A stretch of DNA of 64,000 nucleotides, from assembly GCA_029204225.1 (NCBI GenBank), contig CM055103.1, forward strand, positions 50,385,470 through 50,449,469, given 5' to 3'. Positions 58,090 through 64,000 of the stretch are shown one piece after another. Position 1 is the first letter of the stretch. Every line of letters begins with the position of its first letter. This DNA comes from Diphasiastrum complanatum (lineage: Eukaryota; Streptophyta; Lycopodiopsida; Lycopodiales; Lycopodiaceae). The translations under genes and the position numbers were made by a program. A model generated the notes under the pieces. The model worked only from the letters and a program-made list of their open reading frames with translations. It searched no databases and was not told where the DNA came from.

Positions 58090-59827
58090 ATGATGATTTG
58101 ACAAGATGGTTGTACAAGTAATCTTGTTGGCCGCGATGCTACTCCACTGACTCTACCTTCTGTCCTGACTCTCACAAAAATCTGCTTGCTATTTACTGCA
58201 GATGATCAGTCGTTACGTGGGTTTGTTGGATTGCTCACACTCCCCTCACTTCAGGCTATTCAGACTCTCAGAGATTTTTAGTGATTGCTAATCCGATCTC
58301 TGGTGATTCAATGCAGTACTAACAAGGATTACAGATAATCCATGTGGATCAGTAGAGCTGAGGCAAGTGTTACAACATGATAAGTTTGAGTGCATTAGGA
58401 AGTCCAAGGCATTGTAAACTAAATGTATATACTGGCAATATTGGCAATACGACACCCTTCACCAAGTAGTGAGCCTCCACACAAGACATTGGCACTCCGC
58501 ACAAAATACCAGTCTCAAAACAACTTCTCATAGGAAGCTCCATCCAAGAGAAGGCTTAAGACATTGGCATTCTTAGTGTTTACTCACAGCATAACCATTT
58601 GTCATAACAAGGCTTTAGCTCAAGTCATCAATCATTGCCCTCTCTCTCAAAGCATTGATTTTCGCAAATGTCTGCTCTCTCAAAACAAAGCAAAAGTATT
58701 CTTCTCAAGCACAAATTAAGGCTCTCACTGATTCGGCAACACATATATACCCCTTCATATTACAGCCTAAAACCATTCTCCCTAGTGGTTTCTCACGACC
58801 AACTCTTCCTCAAGCATGGACTTCCTAACATTTGTTCACACAAGATGTGTTCTCTCTCACATCAGGAAAACACCTCTCTCACACACATTTTCACAAGGAA
58901 ACATGGAGCCTCAACCCTCTCATCACAGATCTTCTAACCAAGGAGTGGAAGTTCTCACAATAGACTTTGTACAATGAGAATGGAGAGATGGATAGGTAGA
59001 TGTAGTATCTAAGAGAGAGTTACTAGAGAGACTTTGTGCTTGCTCTTCACTCCTTATAGTGATGAGTGAAGAGTCTCTCTTCATTTTGCCATCCCTTCGC
59101 CCTTCCAACATGGTTTTTCCTTTCTTGTACCCTATGACGTCTCTAGATTTTGTGGGCCCTCGTTGCTTTTTGTCTTGTCACCTTTTTCTCCTCTCATGAT
59201 TGCCTCCTTTTTCACTTTTGCCTTCCATGATTGGTTCCATACTCACCACTGAATTCCATACAACACCATCAACCTATAAATCTTGAAACCTAAAGTTGTG
59301 GTGATGCAATCCTAGCATGCCTCTAGAAAAAGGTTTTGATGCGAGGCTAGTCCTCTAAATAAAGGAAGACGCTAAACAAATTTTTTCAACAACAATTCTT
59401 AGAATGTGCAAATTAAATCTTGATAAATGATGACTTAGACTAGTAGAGCGATGCATTTCTAGATCAAGCATGTGCAAACTTACCCTATGACTAATCCCTA
59501 CATACCCCACCCACCTCTAAACACATATCATTTAGACATAGTATGCTTGAACCATTTGTTGCAAGTCTAAACGATCATCATTTGATCTTGGCCATTCTGG
59601 GCCCCACAAGATCATCTTGAGACAATCACCTTGAGTTTTATTCAAGAAGCAACCATGGCATTGATAACCCCGAGTCTGCAAATTGGCTAAGAACACCGTT
59701 GCATATCAAATGGGTAATATTTTGTGGAAATGAGAACTACCAAAAGGGATGGCCAAGAGCATCATCATTTGCAAGCGTGGCAGCCATTGTACCCACTTTG
59801 ATTTCTTGTACATTTCCCTTCCAAAAG
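58090..59827. other. No gene recognised
   Basis: Repeat-rich sequence with CTCTCACACA-type wording around 58850. No domain, RNA gene or transposon end could be supported. Confidence 0.4.
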
Positions 59828-61213
59828 CTAGCAAGTTCTTCTTGTCTTTGACGAGATTTGCGAGTTCTCAAATACATCTCTAGAAGGAACAAAGATCATT
59901 TGCTGCATATCCTCAAGAATAGTGGAAACCTCATTAGGCGTTGCATTACTCTTTGAAGGCCAATAAAATGGCATTTCTAAACTAGTACGAGTAGCTGTTA
60001 AATCCATGAGTATGGACTCTTGGTCTTGAAAGAATTCTTCCCACCAACTTGAATCCACATTTTTGGCATACAACTTGGCTTTTTCAATGAGAAGCCTTTT
60101 TTCTTGCAGGCATTTCCTCCAATCAACTTCCAAATTCTGCTTGCAACATTGCTCGACTACATAATGCACCTGCATTGAATTTGGCAAAGCTCCAACAATA
60201 GCACGTTTTGGAATAACTAAAAGAAATAAAAACCCAGTTTCTGGAAGCCAACAAGAAGAAGTGGACAACTGTTTACCAAACAACAATGTCTTGCCATCCC
60301 TTTTTACAATGAGAACACGAGCCTGAAGGCTCGATGGTAGATAAGACACCCGACGAGATGCATTTGAACAAATGTATCTTCTTTGATATCTTTCGGAACT
60401 CTTACAAAGTGTGGAAGGTAAGTCTTTTTTTGATCCATGCCATCAATAACAATTTTAACATACTTCTCATGATACTTTAAACATTTTTTTTCTATGCTTT
60501 GTTAACTTTGCAATTTCTTCAGCTTCTTGTTCGCGATGCACTCCAAGAGGGAAAAAAAACATTCACAATTCAAATCACATTGATATTTTTTACTATTAGT
60601 ACCTTTATCTATCTCGACTTTGCATTTTGCCTTTGGACTTTGAGTGATGCGCATATCATATACTCCCATTCTCACTTTCCTTGGAATAAATACATTGTTA
60701 AAATAGTGTTTCCAAAGCCTGGTGAAATGACTATAGCTAGTAAATTGCTCATTTCCACGTAAATATTGTACAACTCATGCCTTGTAAAATTTCTGTCAGG
60801 TGCCACCTACCAGTTGTTGGCATAATCTCGATGTGGGAACTAGAATAGCTCTCCATCCAAGTTATTGATAAATTTCCAGCTCAGTCTAGACCAACCATAC
60901 GATTGTATTGAGGATTCTAAATAGAAGCATTTTTCAAAAGCCTCTCATGTAATCTGCCTAGTCTTGAATTTCCAATAGAATGAACATGTTTGAATGGACT
61001 TCTACAAATAATGTAATGTCCCCAGCTGTACTCGATTTGATCTTTAATGTCCAGTTTCATTGCAAACGTAAGATACACCTCTTGCTCTTCTCGATTAAGA
61101 CTTAGGTAATAAGATCTTAAGGACTTTAATTTGGAAAGACCAAACTTTTTTATGCAACCATTGCTGCAACATGCGCCCTTAAGTGTATCCTTCGGCTGAG
61201 ATGACGACAACAA
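59828..61213 (-). pseudogene. Decayed DNA-transposon protein (IDGMDQ-type transposase-like)
   Basis: Read on the minus strand: 61213-60917 has a cysteine-rich start (CCSNGCIKKFGLSKLKSL), RSYYLSLNREEQEVYLTFA, then YSWGHYIICRSPFKHVHSIG and SRLGRL. 60600-60330 has REQEAEEIAKLTKHRKKM followed by IVIDGMDQKKTYLPHF and QMHLVGCLIYH. The open frame 60349-59828 then has SWWEEFFQDQESILMD and PFYWPSKS. This order is the signature of a widespread eukaryotic DDE-transposase-like family (Cys-rich head, ICR..F...H.IG, IDGMDQ.KT.LPH). The part with later catalytic residues is missing, and frames change. I did not find terminal repeats. Confidence 0.6.
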
Positions 61214-61339
61214 AAAAGATCTTCTCCTACGGCCATAGCTTGAAAATCTTCAATCAACATGAAATCCCTTCCCACCTCTTAGAGACTTTCGTTATTGTGG
61301 ACCCTTAAAAATTGTTAAAAGAATTAGTGATGTTTCTTA

Positions 61340-61650
61340 TAACTTAGATTTTCCTGAAACTTGTAAAGTGCATAATGTATTTCATGTTTCTAGATTGAAA
61401 CAAGTTTTACATAACGGTGATAACTTGTTGTCTGATGGTTTGTTTGCATTCCAGGAGCAGGGAGAAGTAATCCATGGGCCAACGAGGGTATTGAATAGGC
61501 GGGAGAGGCATTTACACACCATCTGATCTGTGAGTACTTGGTCGCTTGGCATGGCAGGCCTCTTTCTGATGCTACCTGGGAGACCGCGCACAGTCTGCAT
61601 GCACAGTGTCCTAGCTTTGCCATCGCAGACGATGTTCCTTGAGGGGCAAA
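61340..61650 (+). pseudogene. Chromovirus integrase tail with chromodomain
   Basis: CKVHNVFHVSRLKQVL is followed by GPTRVLNRRERHL. In the next frame comes EYLVAWHGRPLSDATWE, a chromodomain-type end of a Ty3 chromovirus polyprotein. A frameshift lies near 61530 and the coding part ends at about 61641. Confidence 0.7.
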
Positions 61651-61654
61651 GGGA

Positions 61655-61930
61655 TGTTACAGCTTTTACTCCGTGTCCCAGTTGTTTACTGTTTTTATTA
61701 TAGATGTACTTTTTGTAAATAGTCATCGGCATGTGGTGACCTTTGTAACAGAAACTCTGACTTCCTAAAAAGTAGGAGTTGACTAGTCAACATGACACAT
61801 GTCATATGGTCACTGGGACACTTGGTCCAATGAATGAGTGGCACATGTTAGGGTTGACCGTTCTTGTCTAAACCTAATAGTGTGGCACAAGCCCTACAAC
61901 TCCTCTATCAATAAATTCAAGAGACAAACC
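61655..61930 (+). repeat. Chromovirus 3' LTR (partial)
   Basis: It starts TGTTACAGCTTTTACT directly after the purine tract GGGGCAAAGGGA. It shares CACTGGGACACTTGGTCCA with 62769-62787. The right end was not defined; gag sequence of an element begins at about 61930. Confidence 0.5.
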
Positions 61931-62760
61931 AATAACTACATGAAACTAATTTAAAGAATCAAGCTCTTGAGTCTAAGTTGGCCAATCAACGAAAGCATGT
62001 AGTACCTCCTCCTGTTAAAGCATATAATGGGAAAAAGAAAGAGAGGAGTCTACAAGTAGTAAATTCATGGCTTAATGTTTGGAATAAATATTTTGCCATG
62101 AATCAATTTTTCGAAAGTGAAAAATTATCCACTGCTACTATGTTTTTGGATAGAAAAGCTTTAGTATGGTGGGAGGACTTAGTAGCCAAAGGAAACAACC
62201 ATTAACATGGGAGGAGTTTTGCTTAGTATTCAAAGAATACTTTCTTCCCTTGTTAGATGATTATGAACATTTTTTAAAACTCTTGGGATTGACTATGACA
62301 AAAGGCCTTGATCAATTTATTCGAGATTTCCATGAGTATCTTAATCCCCTTTACAATGAAATAACTCCAAAGATACAGATGCTCATTCATTGATGTTTTA
62401 CCTAAGGACTATCAAGTGGATATTCGAAGAAACCATCCCAACACCTTACAAGATGCTATTAGGGCTGCAAAGTTTTATGATAATACTCCTAAGCCACATA
62501 AGAGTCATCACCCTAATGAGCAAAAGAAAGGTTTTCAATTTAAAAGAAAGGATAAGGAAGTTACCAATGAGGCATCATCCAATCCTAATTCTAAGAAACC
62601 CAAACACTGGCAAGAAGGACCTAGCAAAACCTTTTAAGAAGAATCTTTGTTTCAAGTGCAATGGAGAGGGTCACTTTGCATGTGATTGTGTAAAAAATAA
62701 AGCCTCAACCTCAAGTATCATATATCAAAGTAATGAGATGGATATTTGTTTTCTTAGTTC
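61930..62760 (+). pseudogene. Ty3 gag fragment with zinc knuckle
   Basis: An N-terminal helix (LHETNLKNQALESKLANQ) is followed by NSWLNVWNKYFAM and FLDRKALVWWEDL. After a frameshift come FCLVFKEYFLPL and LDQFIRDFHEYLNPLYNEI, then NTLQDAIRAAKFYD in a third frame. It ends at the CCHC knuckle CFKCNGEGHFACDC (about 62650-62690). This is Retrotrans_gag plus nucleocapsid, broken by at least three shifts or stops. Confidence 0.75.
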
Positions 62761-62762
62761 AC

Positions 62763-63000
62763 ATGCTCACTGGGACACTTGGTCCAGTGGATGAGTGACA
62801 CATGTCAGCCTACTCACTTGCCTATGTGTTAAGGAACTACCAAGTGGGAAGTGTCGATTGTGCATGGAGTTGGCCATGTGTCGAGATTTAGGAAGGGTCA
62901 GGGTTAAGGGGTGTTTGAGGATTGTGTATAAGTGAGCCTAGAGAGAGGCATTCCTCATCATAATCGATGCGGCAAAGGCTAGGAGGAGACGACGCAACCA
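62763..63000 (+). repeat. Second partial copy of the chromovirus LTR
   Basis: CTCACTGGGACACTTGGTCC and ATGAGTG.CACATGT match 61810-61850. A TATA-like GTGTATAAGTGAG lies near 62925. The boundaries are uncertain. Confidence 0.4.
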
Positions 63001-63533
63001 GCTCCACTATGTTTGTGTTCATGAGAAACGGGATAAACCTTACAACCAACAGGCAAATCCAATTTATAAGCAATGCTATTAATCTTTTTAACAATTTTCC
63101 AAGGTCCACAGTATCTAGGTGACAGCTTATAACACTTCCCTATCTTCAGGGTTTTCAAGTCCTTAGGAGTCTTGAGAAATACTATATCTCCTTCCTCGAA
63201 CTCTCTTCGCATACGATCTAGATCAGCATATGTCTTTGTCTGATCCATTGCCGCTTTTACATTTTCCTTTGATAATTCCATATCTCCTTCCTCAAACTCT
63301 CTTGGCGTATGATCCAAATCAGCATATGTCTTTGTCCGATCCATCGCCGTTTTTACATTTTTCTTTGCTAACTCCAACATCTGTTGCATGTGAGTTAGAA
63401 ATTTCATAGCACTAGGTGTCTTATGAGACATACATATAGTAATTGGACTGGCTAGTCTAAAAGCATAATTTAGCTCGAAAGGACTCATCTTCGTAGATGC
63501 ATTCTTTTTATCATTATAGGAAAACTCCAGCAA
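62979..63533 (-). pseudogene. Minus-strand Ty3 integrase tail with internal duplication
   Basis: Read on the minus strand: MSPFELNYAFRLASPI, then MQQMLELAKKNVKTAMDRTK and TYADLDHTPREFEEGD. A second copy of the same 37-residue block follows (ENVKAAMDQTK...RREFEEGDIVFLK). Next come YKLSPRYCGPWKIVKKINS and YKLDLP, the usual integrase C-terminal module (LSPRYCGP). It is open for 184 codons. The core domain is missing upstream. Confidence 0.75.
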
Positions 63534-63544
63534 TGGTAGGCAAC

Positions 63545-64000
63545 TGTTACGTACTTATAAGGGCATGCAATAGGAAACTTGAGGTGACGGTCTCAGTTAT
63601 GGGACGGAACGCTGATCTGGAGTTATAGGTCTTTTGGGTGCCACATGTCAATGTCTTATTGGCTCACGATGACTCGTTCTTATGGACCTGCATTAGTGTG
63701 CACAATTGTCGTGTGTCGTTGGTCATGCGTGACTCCTATGGACGGAGTTGACCCTATGTATATAGAGGTGGATCTCCATGAGCTTGTCACTCATTCTCTC
63801 CTAGAGAATGAAGAGCTCTTCCGCTGGTGGTCAGAGCAGGACAAGTATCTAGGCCTCAGGATGTAGGTATAGGCGAGGGTCGAGGGTAAGGCATAGTGGT
63901 ATGGGACACCATGGCTTACAGGAGATCCAAGCTTGCTTGATGGTGGTCTATAGCTCCAATGCATGGGGGGTGAGGTGGCAGTACCTCTATGGTTGGGCGG
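63545..64000 (+). other. LTR-like sequence running off the window
   Basis: It begins TGTTACGTACTTATAAG and has a TATA-like TATGTATATAGAGG near 63755. It could be an LTR of another element, but no partner copy is in the window. Confidence 0.25.

Overview
The window reads as nuclear DNA of a flowering plant. It carries spliced genes with GT-AG introns and plant LTR retrotransposons primed by initiator-tRNA-Met (TGGTATCAGAGC) or an Asp-type site (TGGCGCCGTTG). It also has long AT-rich repeats, (GA)n, (CT)n and (CA)n microsatellites, and a plant-type CCCH zinc-finger gene. Base composition is AT-rich and transposon density is high, as in a medium to large plant genome. I cannot name the species.

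Only one gene looks intact: a three-exon CCCH zinc-finger protein on the + strand (47081-56158, about 768 aa, introns of 1.8 and 5.0 kb). Two other host-gene remnants lie at the left end. One is an array of three tandem copies of a single exon from an unrecognised gene (1-1720). The other is a decayed receptor-like-kinase fragment (1995-2630) with broken HRD and DFG motifs.

The rest is layered transposons. (A) 5028-16000 is a non-coding LTR element (LARD-like, 476-bp LTR). A second, inverted copy of the same family (5439-9471) sits inside its 5' LTR, flanked by a perfect CATAG duplication. Inside this pair are a long fold-back hairpin (8233-8597), a gene-like GC-richer block, a 180-bp tandem duplication and a hAT-type MITE. 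(B) 16098-36734 is a Ty1/copia element (copia-1). It was split by a Ty3/gypsy element (19686-35691), which was itself split by a second copia (copia-2, 23186-28004, with a perfect TTCCA duplication). The gypsy element carries an unusual extra ORF region after integrase. (C) 37300-46080 holds a third copia fragment and two minus-strand Ty3 fragments. (D) 57400-64000 holds a LINE ORF1 (DUF4283) remnant, a decayed DNA transposon with the motif IDGMDQKKTYLPHF, a chromodomain tail, a gag fragment and an inverted integrase tail.

Order of events from the nesting: copia-1 inserted, then gypsy inserted into its RT region, then copia-2 inserted into the gypsy between protease and RT. The LARD pair is a separate nest to the left. 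All retroelement coding regions are broken by stops, frameshifts or deletions. Three of them lack the RT core while keeping gag and integrase parts. No rRNA, tRNA or CRISPR was seen.
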